From assembly GCA_963677785.2 (NCBI GenBank), contig CAXXDH010000002.1, forward strand, positions 186,001-250,000: a stretch of DNA of 64,000 bases. The letters run 5' to 3'. Shown here piece by piece: positions 16,085 through 24,848 of the stretch; the stretch's first letter is position 1; every line of letters begins with the position of its first letter. The DNA comes from G963665495 sp963677785. GTDB lineage: Bacteria > Desulfobacterota > Desulfovibrionia > Desulfovibrionales > Desulfovibrionaceae. The position numbers and the translations under genes were made by a program. The notes beneath the pieces are model-generated. The model ran no database searches. It was not told the DNA's origin and saw only the letters and a program-made list of their open reading frames with translations.

Positions 16085-16312
16085 TCAGGATTTGTTCTGC
16101 AGCAGATCCGGCAGGGCCTTTTGCTTGGAAAGGGGGGAGGGGCGGCTGTTGCCGGCTGTGGAGCCGCGTTCTTCACGTTGCATGGCCTGCTGAAAGATAC
16201 GGCGGACATATCCAGCCACAGGCAGACCCCGTTTTTGTGCCTCAACACGTAACGCACCCCAAATGCGTATTTTGAGTCCGCCGGTTATGGCGGGTACATG
16301 TGTTTTTATCAT
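16085..16312 (-). CDS. Small putative DNA-binding (ribbon-helix-helix-like) protein
   Basis: 75 residues starting MIKTHVPAITGGLKIRIWGAL, then RVEAQKRGLPVAGYVRRIFQQAM. A short strand followed by two helices with basic residues is the layout of Arc/CopG-type ribbon-helix-helix proteins, but the pattern is loose. The ribosome-binding site is weak (AAAGAG). The tail after residue 50 looks disordered. It stands alone in a gene-poor stretch (15765-16656). The alternative is a chance ORF; forward-strand frames here are no better. Confidence 0.4.
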   Translation of the reverse strand: MIKTHVPAITGGLKIRIWGALRVEAQKRGLPVAGYVRRIFQQAMQREERGSTAGNSRPSPLSKQKALPDLLQNKS

Positions 16313-16397
16313 GACTCTTTTTTACACGTTTCAGCTTTGGTCTGCAACCGTATCATGTCGCAGCGCGGCAGAGGCACTCCACAGAGACGGTCGTTGG

Positions 16398-16426
16398 TTT
16401 CGAGTCGTAAAGGAGTGCAATATAAT
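16398..16426 (+). promoter_or_regulatory. Candidate sigma-70 promoter upstream of the OmpA-type gene
   Basis: TTTCGA (16398-16403) and a perfect TATAAT (16421-16426) are separated by 17 bases, about 230 bases before the 16657 start. Nothing else was recognised in 16313-16656; a 29-codon frame at 16547-16636 lacks a ribosome-binding site. Confidence 0.4.
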
Positions 16427-16656
16427 TGTATGTTTGATTTTTTGCTGTTTTTACGCCATAGAAAAAAGAATAGCCTCAGGTTGTTGGTCTCGATTTATTA
16501 AGGAATTGTAAGCTGCGAAGCCGACCAGCTCCAAGCAGACGTGCGAATGATCGCTAAGAAATGGTGGAAATTCTGTTTAGAGCTGAACGATTTTTTTGTG
16601 AAGACGGCGTTAACATTACCCAGGATATATACATAACCAAGAAGAGGAGGTCGGGC

Positions 16657-18021
16657 ATGAGGGCAGTAGGTGCGTGCGATTCCAAACAGTACGGCGCGGG
16701 CAGCGCTACGGTCATTCTCGCCATTCTTCTGGTCCTGCTTGTCGCAGTGACCGCGTATCTCCTGGTAACCTATTATTCCCAAAATTCCACTCTGGAAGCG
16801 CTGGAGCAGGAGTTATCCCAAACGCAATTTGATTTGGGGCGCGTATCCAGTTCGCTGGAACTGGCCGAGCAAGATAAACAGTCCGCGGACAGAGAATTGA
16901 CCGACGCACGCAGGAAGCTGGCTGAACTGAGAAATTCCGGAGGAGACAGAATCAAGGCCTTGCAGCAACGGATACGGGAATACGGACGGCAGCAAAGGGA
17001 AAATGATAATAAACTCAAGGAGCAACAAACGAAACTGGCGGAATGCGAGACTCTGGCCAGCAAACTTGATGCAGCCGGCAAACGTATCGCAGAGCTGACT
17101 CCTTTTGGCCAGGAACTCGAGCACTGTAAAAAAAATCTTTCGGAAATCCAGGGGAAGCTGCAGGAAAGTAAGCAGGAAGCAAAGGAAAAACAACTTTTGA
17201 CCGACAAGCTTGCAAACTGTGAGCAGCAACTGGCACAAGCTGCTTCCGTTCAGGAAGAGGAAGCCGTCAAAGAAACCGAAGCAACTGCCGCTTCAGTTTC
17301 CGAGCCACCGGACGCTCCAACGTCAGAACATGCCGTTGAGGCGATACGGATTTCCGGCCTGGAGAATGAAATCAGTAAACTGCAGGAACAGCTTGCGTCC
17401 TGCCGGGATACTCAGGCAGCCGGAGAAAAGAGCAGCGCGGCAAAGTGTACGGATCTGGAGACCAAGGTCTCCAGGCTGACAACGGATCTTGAAACCTGCC
17501 GGACTGATTTGAAGGCGCAGGGCGGGAAGATCTCGGAACAGGACGTGGCTGAAGTCAAAAAGACCTATGAATCCTTGATCAAGGATCTCAAACAAGAGGT
17601 CAGCGACAAGGAAGTGACCATAGAACGATTCAGGGACAAGGTGAAAATTCAGATCGTGGGGCAGATCCTGTTTCCTTCCGGAAGCTCGCACATTACCCCA
17701 AAGGGCAAAGGCGTATTGCAGAAGCTTCAGAAGACCTTCAGCGAATTTCAAAACAAGCAGATTTACGTCATCGGCCATACGGACGATGTGGATATCAAGG
17801 CGGCCTATCTGCACTGGGTCCCTTCCAATTGGGAGCTTTCCGCCAAGCGGGCCGCTTCAGTGGTTCGCTATCTGGTCAACAAAGCCGGGGTGAACCCGGA
17901 GAGGTTGGCCGCTGTCGGGCGTTCCTATTATGAGCCTGTGGGCGACAACGATACCCCGCAGGGCCGCGCCAAGAATCGCCGGGTGGAGATTGTCGTCTCC
18001 AACGATCTGCGCTTGCAGTAG
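16657..18021 (+). CDS. Membrane-anchored coiled-coil protein with OmpA/MotB C-terminal domain
   Basis: 454 residues. A single membrane segment lies at about 19-42 (ATVILAILLVLLVAVTAYLL). A long coiled coil with many Glu/Gln/Lys heptads fills about 45-340, with a Pro/Ala/Glu-rich break near 220. A C-terminal OmpA domain (about 335-454) shows IGHTDD, NWELSAKRAASVV and the closing NRRVEIVVS, which bind peptidoglycan. It would span the periplasm from inner membrane to cell wall. GAGGAGG at 16644-16650 fixes ATG 16657. It is convergent with a Ser/Thr kinase gene 9 bases away. MotB is unlikely: no motA partner and a much longer coiled coil. Confidence 0.85.
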   Translation: MRAVGACDSKQYGAGSATVILAILLVLLVAVTAYLLVTYYSQNSTLEALEQELSQTQFDLGRVSSSLELAEQDKQSADRELTDARRKLAELRNSGGDRIKALQQRIREYGRQQRENDNKLKEQQTKLAECETLASKLDAAGKRIAELTPFGQELEHCKKNLSEIQGKLQESKQEAKEKQLLTDKLANCEQQLAQAASVQEEEAVKETEATAASVSEPPDAPTSEHAVEAIRISGLENEISKLQEQLASCRDTQAAGEKSSAAKCTDLETKVSRLTTDLETCRTDLKAQGGKISEQDVAEVKKTYESLIKDLKQEVSDKEVTIERFRDKVKIQIVGQILFPSGSSHITPKGKGVLQKLQKTFSEFQNKQIYVIGHTDDVDIKAAYLHWVPSNWELSAKRAASVVRYLVNKAGVNPERLAAVGRSYYEPVGDNDTPQGRAKNRRVEIVVSNDLRLQ

Positions 18022-18022
18022 G

Positions 18023-18045
18023 ACGCGGGCTCAGCCCTCGTTTTT
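18023..18045 (+). terminator. Weak terminator after the OmpA-type gene
   Basis: An imperfect GC-rich stem (CGCGGG with CCCTCG, one mismatch, CTCAG loop) precedes TTTTT. It overlaps the last codons of the convergent kinase gene. Confidence 0.4.
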
Positions 18046-20022
18046 GTCGTAAATGGAAAAACTCAAGAGCTGCAGGTGGTCGGGTTTGATGTGCGTGTTT
18101 TCTCCCAGGTTGTAGGTGAACCCTAGATATTTTGGGACAACCTGGTAGGTTTGGTGTTCGAGCAGATAGGCGAGTTCATGTTCAAACTCGGGCAGTGGGA
18201 CGATTTCAGCGAGGATGATATCTTCCACCAGGCCTATGGAAATGATCCGGGCACAAATTTTTTCATCATTGACTCGTGAGGAAAAGCGGTTTTTGAACTC
18301 CAGCGGGACATGCCCCTGCAGTTTGATCAGCCGCTTGGCCAGGGCCACGAATTTCTGGCAGATCTCCCGGCTGTAATAGACGAAGTTCACCGCTTGATCC
18401 GCCTCGATCAACCGGATCATGGTACGTTGTCCTAAAGGATGATCCGCCAGGGTCTGGTCAAGAGACGAAGACGGCAGCTCGCGTCCGGGGACCTGCTCAG
18501 AGGCGGGTGCAGCCTGTTGTCCGGAGTTTACTTCCCAGACTTTTTCCCGTGTTTTTTTCTCTGGTTCGGATGGCGGCGTCTCAGGAGCAGCGGGCGTCCC
18601 CCTTTGCTCCTGTCCTTCGAGCGTGTCGCTGATGAGGCTTTGTCTTCGTTTGCCGCCTCCCCCCGTATCCAGTGTCTGGTCCGGCGCGCTGTCGATGGTA
18701 AGGTCCAGTTCCGCCTTGGGGCGCCGCGCGGGTATTGGTTGTTCGGATGGGGCGGATTGCGGCTGTTCGGGCTCGGAGGCTCTTCGTTCAGGCCGCTTGC
18801 GTTGTCTGGGCTGGGCCGGACGTGCCCCCTGCAGGGTGGCGCCCATGGTACGCATCATGGTTTGCGTTGCCTCAATACCGGAATCCGGTTCGGCGTTCGC
18901 ATCGTCCGGCGCGCTCAGGGGGCTTTTGCCTCCCAAGGTGAGAAAACTGCGGGTTTGCGTTTTGTCGAGTGTGGCTTTGCCTTGCTGGCCGGTGGGAGGC
19001 GCCGTACGCGAGCGTACCAGACGTTTTTTGGGGTCCTGGCGCGAGTCCTGGATTTCGGATAGCGGCCGCGCTTTGAAAAGTTTGGAACCGGGCAACAAAC
19101 TGTTGATCTGTTGCGGCTGGAGCACTCGTTCCAGGGCTTCACGAAAGGCCTGGACTGTGGGAAAGCGGCGGTCCGGATCATAGGAAAGAGCCCGCAGCAG
19201 AACCTTTTTGAGGGGCGCCGGAGTAACGGCTGAAAATTCAATGGGGTCCCCGGAAAAACGTCGTTTGACCATTCCCTGGGTAGTATCGGATTCTTCTTCA
19301 AAGGGCAGGCAGCCTTCGATCATTTCATACCCCACCAGCCCCAAAGAATAGATGTCGCATTTCAGGCCGTAGCCCATGCCAAAGGGATCGGAGTAGACCT
19401 CAGGGGCCATATACAAGGGGGTGCCCGCCACTGTTTGGGCTTGTGTGGCGTCGCTTACTTGTCTGGATATGCCGAAATCGCCGATTTTCGGGGTTCCGTC
19501 CGCGGCGATGAAGATGTTTTCCGGTTTGATGTCGCGGTGCACGATGTTGCGCGCGTGAATATGCTCCAACCCTTTGAGGCAGCCGATCAGGATTTCAACG
19601 GCGTTTTGCCAGGGCAGCGGGCCTTTTTTGAGTTCCTTGGCCAGCGAATTGGGCAGGTAATCCATCATCACCATGATGTGCACCTGGACCGAATCCTCGT
19701 CTTCCGCAGTGATGATGTCGTGATTGTGCCAGCCGACAATATTGGTATGTCCGGCCAGATTGTACATGTGCAAAATTTCGCGGGCGTCTTTTCCGATGGT
19801 TTCCCTCAGCGTTTCTCCTGTGGGATCGTCGTCTTCGCGGGGCGCGCTGAGGGGGATGACCTTGATGGCGGCGACGAATTTCTGCCCCAGGTCCTCTCGC
19901 TCGATGGTGAAAACACAACCGTTGGCTCCCGCGCCGATGAATTTGCCCACGCGCCAGCGCCCGAAAAGCGGTTCCCGCTCTTTCAGTTCGTTCAAGATGA
20001 TATTTTTGCACAGCATGTTCAC
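18031..20022 (-). CDS. Eukaryotic-type serine/threonine protein kinase
   Basis: 663 residues. The kinase domain (about 20-300) has the glycine loop GKFIGAGANGCVF, lysine in AIKVI, catalytic HRDIKPENI, DFG in KIGDFGIS and GTPLYMAPEV, so all key residues are present. A Pro/Arg/Glu-rich linker of about 220 residues follows. A folded C-terminal domain of about 130 residues (from GQRTMIRLIEADQA to the end) is not recognised. There are no membrane segments or PASTA repeats, so it is cytoplasmic. The start is GTG 20022 with AGAGG upstream; ATG 20016 is possible. No phosphatase partner is adjacent. Substrates are unknown. Confidence 0.9.
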   Translation of the reverse strand: MNMLCKNIILNELKEREPLFGRWRVGKFIGAGANGCVFTIEREDLGQKFVAAIKVIPLSAPREDDDPTGETLRETIGKDAREILHMYNLAGHTNIVGWHNHDIITAEDEDSVQVHIMVMMDYLPNSLAKELKKGPLPWQNAVEILIGCLKGLEHIHARNIVHRDIKPENIFIAADGTPKIGDFGISRQVSDATQAQTVAGTPLYMAPEVYSDPFGMGYGLKCDIYSLGLVGYEMIEGCLPFEEESDTTQGMVKRRFSGDPIEFSAVTPAPLKKVLLRALSYDPDRRFPTVQAFREALERVLQPQQINSLLPGSKLFKARPLSEIQDSRQDPKKRLVRSRTAPPTGQQGKATLDKTQTRSFLTLGGKSPLSAPDDANAEPDSGIEATQTMMRTMGATLQGARPAQPRQRKRPERRASEPEQPQSAPSEQPIPARRPKAELDLTIDSAPDQTLDTGGGGKRRQSLISDTLEGQEQRGTPAAPETPPSEPEKKTREKVWEVNSGQQAAPASEQVPGRELPSSSLDQTLADHPLGQRTMIRLIEADQAVNFVYYSREICQKFVALAKRLIKLQGHVPLEFKNRFSSRVNDEKICARIISIGLVEDIILAEIVPLPEFEHELAYLLEHQTYQVVPKYLGFTYNLGENTHIKPDHLQLLSFSIYDKNEG

Positions 20023-20352
20023 GAGTTGCCGGCCTCTGAAATTTTGTTGTTATCGTCGCTAGTTAATTACATATAATAAGTAATTTTCAAGGACTCTGTA
20101 AAGGGGCGCATGCGCTGTGGACCAGGGGATAAAAATAAAAAAGTTTTATGCGTATTTATCAGGTTACGTGTGCAGTATATTAATATATTGTAACTGAAAA
20201 GAGACTTTCAATTGGTGGTAATCAAGGTAAAGTGGAACAAAAACGTATGGCATTTTTGCCGCCATCAACTTGTGATTCTTGGTGCAGGGCAAAGCAAGAA
20301 CCGTTGATGTTCTTTTTGTTCGTTGCGAAAAACAGGTGCGCGGGGTGACGTC
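20023..20352. other. 330-base divergent intergenic region
   Basis: It lies between the Ser/Thr kinase (reverse) and the PocR-type kinase (forward), so it should hold both promoters. It is AT-rich, with a short near-palindrome around TATATTAATATATTG (about 20174-20190). I found no clear -35/-10 pair, terminator or small gene. Confidence 0.4.
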
Positions 20353-22434
20353 GTGAAATACGGGCTTGATGTGATCTTCGATCTTCCAGCCATTTACAAG
20401 TTGGCCAAACGGTTGTCCGAAATCGCGGGTATATCCGCCACCGCGATTATCGGCGTGGACGGCCATATCTGGGTGAAATGCAATTGGCAGGACATCTGCG
20501 AAAATTTTCATCGTAAACATCCCGACGTCAGAAAACGTTGTATCCAGAGCGATATCTATCTTCCTCGCAAGTTCGCCAACAACCCTGACGGCGGCGTATA
20601 CCGTTGCGCCAACGGGCTGTACGAAGCCTCCGCGCCGATCCGGGTCCAGGGAGAAATCATTGCCAATCTGTATATGGGGCAGTTTTTGCAAAGTCCGCCG
20701 GATATCGCTTATTTCAAGGAGCAGGCCCGGAAATTTTCTTTTGATGAGGACGCCTACCTTCAGGCTCTCGCAAATGTTCCCATTTTTCCGGAGGAAAAAA
20801 TCAAGCCCGTTCTGGCGTTTTTTGCCCGGTTGGCCGCTCTGATTGGCGAAATGGGCTTGAGCCGGGTCGAGTTGATGGAAAGCAATGTCAGTCTCACCGA
20901 GTCTGAGTACCGCTACCGCCTGGTCGTGGAAAATGCCGGTGAAGCCATTTTGATCATACAAAGCGGAAAAGTGGTTTTCGCCAATCAGAAAGTCGTTCGC
21001 AATATCGGCCCTGGCCAGGAATTTTTGCATCTCATACACGACAAGGACAAGGCCAACGTACAGCATTTTTTTGACGAATTGCTGGAATCTGGGGCTACTG
21101 CCACCTTGGGCAGCGTGCAGCTGGATACCCAGCCGGGTTATCCGCGCTGGGTGCATATCAACGCCACAAAGGTGAATTGGCAGGCCGAGCAGGCCTTGCT
21201 GCTGCATCTTTTTGACGTCACGGCACAGAAGGAGGCCGAAGAAGCCGTACAAAAAGCTCAGCTGGAAATGGCCAACGCGCAGAAAATGGAGGCCATTGCC
21301 AATCTGGCCACAGGCGTGGCGCATGACTTCAACAATTTCGCGCAGATCATCGGCACCAATGTGGAGCTGCTCCTGGCCCAGGAAGATACGGACAGCCCGC
21401 GCTACCAGAAGTTGCGTGAAATTGAATTTGCGGTGACCAAAACCAGCGAACTGACGCAGCATTTATTGATGTTTCGTGAGGACGAAGTATTTTGCCGGCA
21501 GGTCGTGGATGTTAATCAGTTGATCCGCCAGGTGGAGCGTTCATTGCGTACGCTGATGCCCCCGTCAGTGGAAATTGATCTCGAACTGAACGCCCTTTGC
21601 AAGGTGGAAAAAGGGGATCCCGTTCAGTTGTTTCAGGCTTTTATGAATCTGATCCTGAACGCCAAGGACTCCATGCCGGATGGAGGGAAAATTTTGATTA
21701 CAACCGAGGACAGGATCTCTCCGGCGGATGACCTGCAGCAACATTCGGACCTCCAGGACGGCCAGTATATTTTGATTCGGTTTATCGATGAGGGAAGCGG
21801 GCTGTCCGAAGAGGATCTCTTACGGTTGTTCGAGCCCTTTTATACGAGCAAGCCCCCGGGCCAAGGGCATGGACTGGGGCTGACCACCGTCTATACGTTT
21901 GTGAAAAATCACTCCGGTTATATCACGTGCGGGAACAGCCCGGGCAAGGGCGCTTGTCTGAGTATATTTCTGCCTGCCGTTCGGGATGTGAAGCCGGTGA
22001 TTCATTTTCCGGTGGGCGGGTATGAAACCATTCTGCTGGTGGACGACGATCCGTATATCCTGCACAGGGGCAGAGAATATCTGCACAACTACGGGTATAC
22101 GGTTTTGGAAGCCATGAGCGGCGAAGAAGCCTACGAGGTCTATTGCGACAATTCCGACTGTATCGCATTGGTCATCATGGACCTGGTGATGCCCGGTATG
22201 GGCGGGGAAAAGTGCATTGAAAAACTTCTGGAAGTGAATCCCGATCTGCATATTCTGGTTGCCAGCGCGTACCTGACCAACGCGTTCATCAAAAACGCAA
22301 CCGTGCGGGAGCGCATTCGCGGCTTTGTTTCCAAACCCTATATCAAGGGAAGGCTGTTGCACGCCATTCGCAAAGCCATGGGGCATCCAGCGGGACGTTT
22401 GGAAAAAAGCAGAAAATTGACAGCAATCGATTAG
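20353..22434 (+). CDS. PocR-domain hybrid sensor histidine kinase
   Basis: 693 residues, no membrane segments. The N-terminal PocR-type sensory domain (about 5-165) has the family Cys pattern: WQDICENFHR, RCIQSD, YRCANGLYEASAPI and LYMGQFL. Then comes a PAS domain (about 190-310), HisKA with His324 (GVAHDFNNF), HATPase_c (FEPFYTSKPPGQG) and a C-terminal receiver with Asp610 (VIMDLVMPGMGG). PocR domains bind small hydrocarbon-derived ligands such as propanediol in some regulators; the ligand here is unknown. The start is GTG 20353 with GGGGTG upstream; an in-frame TTG at 20323 is less likely. The receiver on the kinase itself suggests self-regulation. Confidence 0.88.
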   Translation: MKYGLDVIFDLPAIYKLAKRLSEIAGISATAIIGVDGHIWVKCNWQDICENFHRKHPDVRKRCIQSDIYLPRKFANNPDGGVYRCANGLYEASAPIRVQGEIIANLYMGQFLQSPPDIAYFKEQARKFSFDEDAYLQALANVPIFPEEKIKPVLAFFARLAALIGEMGLSRVELMESNVSLTESEYRYRLVVENAGEAILIIQSGKVVFANQKVVRNIGPGQEFLHLIHDKDKANVQHFFDELLESGATATLGSVQLDTQPGYPRWVHINATKVNWQAEQALLLHLFDVTAQKEAEEAVQKAQLEMANAQKMEAIANLATGVAHDFNNFAQIIGTNVELLLAQEDTDSPRYQKLREIEFAVTKTSELTQHLLMFREDEVFCRQVVDVNQLIRQVERSLRTLMPPSVEIDLELNALCKVEKGDPVQLFQAFMNLILNAKDSMPDGGKILITTEDRISPADDLQQHSDLQDGQYILIRFIDEGSGLSEEDLLRLFEPFYTSKPPGQGHGLGLTTVYTFVKNHSGYITCGNSPGKGACLSIFLPAVRDVKPVIHFPVGGYETILLVDDDPYILHRGREYLHNYGYTVLEAMSGEEAYEVYCDNSDCIALVIMDLVMPGMGGEKCIEKLLEVNPDLHILVASAYLTNAFIKNATVRERIRGFVSKPYIKGRLLHAIRKAMGHPAGRLEKSRKLTAID

Positions 22435-22497
22435 TTTACTATTATAAGAAACATACTCATTTTATCCGATTTCGTGGTGGGGATTCCGTAGGAGGGG

Positions 22498-22535
22498 CCA
22501 GGGCCGGCTTAGAGCGGCCTGGAAAAGATTTTTTT
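22498..22535 (+). terminator. Candidate terminator or attenuator before the XRE gene
   Basis: CCAGG pairs with CCTGG and an inner CCG with CGG (one bulged G), followed after six bases by seven T. It sits between the PocR kinase and the XRE start at 22555, so it may end the former or attenuate the latter. Confidence 0.45.
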
Positions 22536-22554
22536 GTTACGGGGGATAAAGACA

Positions 22555-22857
22555 GTGGCAAACATCATCGGCGATTTCATCAAAAAGAACAGAGAGCGCC
22601 TCAAGTTGACGCAGGCCGAACTCGGCAAGGCTCTGGGGTATCGTTATGGCAATTTTATAGGCTATCTCGAAAACGGCAAGGCGGTTTTTCCACTGGACAA
22701 GTGGGAAGAATACGCGGAAGTGCTGCAGGTGGACAAGCATGCTTTCCTGGAGATCATCCTGCGCGAGAAATATCCCAGCATGATGCCCTATATGAGTTTT
22801 CACCCTGCTGACGAACAACACATGCAAAAACCTCGGATTTCTACAGGAAGCGTTTAA
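22555..22857 (+). CDS. XRE-family helix-turn-helix transcriptional regulator
   Basis: 100 residues. The N-terminal half is a Cro/CI-type helix-turn-helix: FIKKNRERLKLTQAELGKALG, then YRYGNFIGYLENGKA. The start codon is GTG 22555 with a GGGGGAT site 7 bases upstream. The C-terminal half is not recognised. It is a small single-domain DNA-binding protein in its own unit, with a strong terminator after it. The regulon is unknown. Confidence 0.85.
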   Translation: MANIIGDFIKKNRERLKLTQAELGKALGYRYGNFIGYLENGKAVFPLDKWEEYAEVLQVDKHAFLEIILREKYPSMMPYMSFHPADEQHMQKPRISTGSV

Positions 22858-22909
22858 GAGTACTCCCACGGAAAGCGGCACAGGTGGCCCGGATACGCAT
22901 TTTTCTGCA

Positions 22910-22942
22910 GGCAGCTGTCACATATGTGATGGCTGCCTTTTT
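22910..22942 (+). terminator. Terminator after the XRE gene
   Basis: GGCAGC pairs with GCTGCC and the stem extends inwards to a loop of ATAT (TGTCAC against GTGATG), followed by five T. Confidence 0.92.
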
Positions 22943-22963
22943 ACTTCAGACGCCGGGCTTCTG

Positions 22964-23006
22964 AAAAAAAGAGTCCGCACAATGCGGGAACGCAAAGTGC
23001 GAACTC
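22964..23006 (-). terminator. Terminator after the AIM24-family gene
   Basis: On the reverse strand GAGTTCGCAC pairs with GTGCGGACTC (one G-T pair), with an inner TGCG/CGCA pair, and seven T follow. Confidence 0.85.
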
Positions 23007-23018
23007 CTGGGAAGCGGT

Positions 23019-24020
23019 TTAGTTGTCGCCGTCTAAAAGATTGCCGAGGCCGCCGAGGATGGAACCTTCCCCCACGCTGCCGCCTTTTTGCGGCGCAGCC
23101 TGGAGCATACGTCCGGCGAGACGCGAGAAGGGCAGGGATTGCAGCCAGACTCTTCCCGGACCGCGAAGCACAGCAAAGAAGAGGCCTTCGCCGCCGAACA
23201 GAGAGGTTTTAATGTTTCCGGCTTGCTGGATATCAAAGTCCACGCTTTGTTCAAAAGCCACCACGCAGCCCGTGTCCACGTGCATAGTTTCGCCCGGCTG
23301 CAGCTCGCGCTCAACGACCGTGCCGCCCGCGTGTACGAAAACCATGCCGTCGCCGTCAAGGCGCTGCATGATGAATCCCTCGCCGCCGAAAAGGCCGGTG
23401 AGGATCTTGCGTTGAAAATAGATACCGATCTGTACGCCTCGTGCGGCGCAGAGAAAGCAGTCTTTCTGGCAGATGAGCGTACCGTTGACACCGGGCAGCG
23501 GCACCGGGATGATATTGCCCGGATAGGGCGCACCAAAGGCCACATGGGCTTTGTCCTGGCCCGTGTGCGTAAACAGCGTCATGAACAGGCCTTCACCGGT
23601 GAGCAGGCGCTTGCCCGCACTCATTAGTTTGCCCATGAATCCGCCGGACTGGGACGAGGCGGACCCGTCGCCGAACACGGCTTCCATATGCACTTCCGGT
23701 TCTTTGTACATCATGGCGCCTGCCTCGGCCACGGCGCTTTCGCCCGGATCCAGTTCGATTTCAACGAACTGCATTTCCGCGCCCATGATTTTAAAATCGA
23801 TCTCGTCGGCCGCTGCCGCGCGCGCGGCCGGCGGCGGGGCGGGGGCGGCTATGGCGGATGGTTCGTTGTTGAGTTCGGCCACCTGCCGAATGGGCAGCCA
23901 TTCGGCAAAGCCTTCGCGCCAGGCATAGCCGTTGGGATCGGCCTGGATTCGTGCCTGGGCCTGTGCAAGATCCATGGGGCCTTCTGTCTGGCCTCCATAG
24001 CTTAAATACCATTGCGACAT
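23019..24020 (-). CDS. AIM24/TIGR00266-family protein with N-terminal GYF_2 domain
   Basis: 333 residues. The N-terminal 50 residues (WYLSYGGQTEGPM...REGFAEWLPI) match the GYF_2 adaptor domain. A low-complexity Ala/Pro link follows, then the AIM24-like beta-sandwich (about 85-320) with EAGAMMYKEPEVHME, GGEGFIMQRLDGDGMVFVHAGG and GGEGLFFAVLRGPGRVWLQSLP. An AAGGAGA site fixes ATG 24020. TIGR00266 proteins are widespread and of uncertain function. It is followed in the same direction by nothing; upstream on the same strand are a TerB-like and an exported protein, probably one operon. Confidence 0.88.
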   Translation of the reverse strand: MSQWYLSYGGQTEGPMDLAQAQARIQADPNGYAWREGFAEWLPIRQVAELNNEPSAIAAPAPPPAARAAAADEIDFKIMGAEMQFVEIELDPGESAVAEAGAMMYKEPEVHMEAVFGDGSASSQSGGFMGKLMSAGKRLLTGEGLFMTLFTHTGQDKAHVAFGAPYPGNIIPVPLPGVNGTLICQKDCFLCAARGVQIGIYFQRKILTGLFGGEGFIMQRLDGDGMVFVHAGGTVVERELQPGETMHVDTGCVVAFEQSVDFDIQQAGNIKTSLFGGEGLFFAVLRGPGRVWLQSLPFSRLAGRMLQAAPQKGGSVGEGSILGGLGNLLDGDN

Positions 24021-24144
24021 AGATGTTCTCCTTTTGTAGTGCAGGTGCGGCTGGCATGGGTGCAGAGCCGCACGGTTGGATGGCCCCGTACTCTCCCCAG
24101 TCACGGAGCTGTTCTGCGAAAAGGGTTCAAAAATGGATTCACGC

Positions 24145-24810
24145 TTACTTGGATAACTCCGCATGCAGGCGGTCTGCTTGCTCTTGCGAGAGGTTTAAAA
24201 GGCCGCGCAAAGAATCGAGATAATCCTGTTCGGCCTGCGTATCGATGGTAATGGCCAGCAAGGAAGCCGCGTAAACTTCCTGGGCCAGTCCTGCGGCCAG
24301 GGCCTGTTCGGTTATTGCTTCAGCTGAAAGCGGATTTTTCATTTCCTTTTTCAGGAAATCACGCTCTTCAGTGCTGAGGCCGACCTGTTCCAGCCTGTCC
24401 ATGATCTGCATGAATTCTTCCGCATCAATGACGCCGTCGGCGTTGGCGGAAGCGATCATGGCCCTGATCAGTAAAATGGCGTTTTCCTCATTTGGTGAGT
24501 CGGAAGCCGCAGATTGCACGGGAGGCGGCGGAGTTGCCTGGCTGGCTGGAGCAGGTGCGGGCGGCGGCGGTGGCGGAGCCATGCCGGCCTGGCCAGGAGG
24601 AACCGGCGCACCAGGAGGCGGCGTCATGGCGGGGTGCTGAACGCCACCGGGAACTACGGTCTGAGGTTGTTTGTCCTTGTTGAGAAAGTGATCGGCCGCG
24701 GCAAAGGCCACTCCAAGAACGCCCATGCCCAGGGCGCCCACCGGAAGATCAGAGCGGGAGGACATGCCGCCGTTGAGCAGGCCCCCCAAGAGTTTTTCAG
24801 CATTGAACAT
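24145..24810 (-). CDS. DUF533/TerB-like tellurite-resistance-fold protein
   Basis: 221 residues. A short N-terminus (MFNAEKLLGGLLNGG) and a hydrophobic, Gly/Ala-rich stretch precede a very Pro/Ala-rich linker (about 60-110). The C-terminal domain (about 115-221) is the TerB-like helical fold of DUF533 (YebE): LLIRAMIASANADGVIDAEE, then LAAGLAQEVYAASLLAITID. An acidic-residue site for metal is suggested by DGVIDAEE. ATG 24810 has GGAG upstream. The gene is 124 bases from the AIM24 start on the same strand. The biological role of this family is unclear. Confidence 0.82.
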   Translation of the reverse strand: MFNAEKLLGGLLNGGMSSRSDLPVGALGMGVLGVAFAAADHFLNKDKQPQTVVPGGVQHPAMTPPPGAPVPPGQAGMAPPPPPPAPAPASQATPPPPVQSAASDSPNEENAILLIRAMIASANADGVIDAEEFMQIMDRLEQVGLSTEERDFLKKEMKNPLSAEAITEQALAAGLAQEVYAASLLAITIDTQAEQDYLDSLRGLLNLSQEQADRLHAELSK

Positions 24811-24848
24811 CGCGCATTCTCCCTGGAGGACCAGACCGGTCCTCAAAA

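Noticed and set aside
15799..16257. A 152-codon reverse ORF overlapping the flaG promoter
   Set aside because: It overlaps the sigma-28 promoter and the RHH-like ORF, is rich in Pro/Arg/Cys and shows no recognisable fold.
20164..21462. A 432-codon reverse open frame opposite the PocR kinase
   Set aside because: It is antisense to the clear PocR domain of the forward gene; no motif and no ribosome-binding site.
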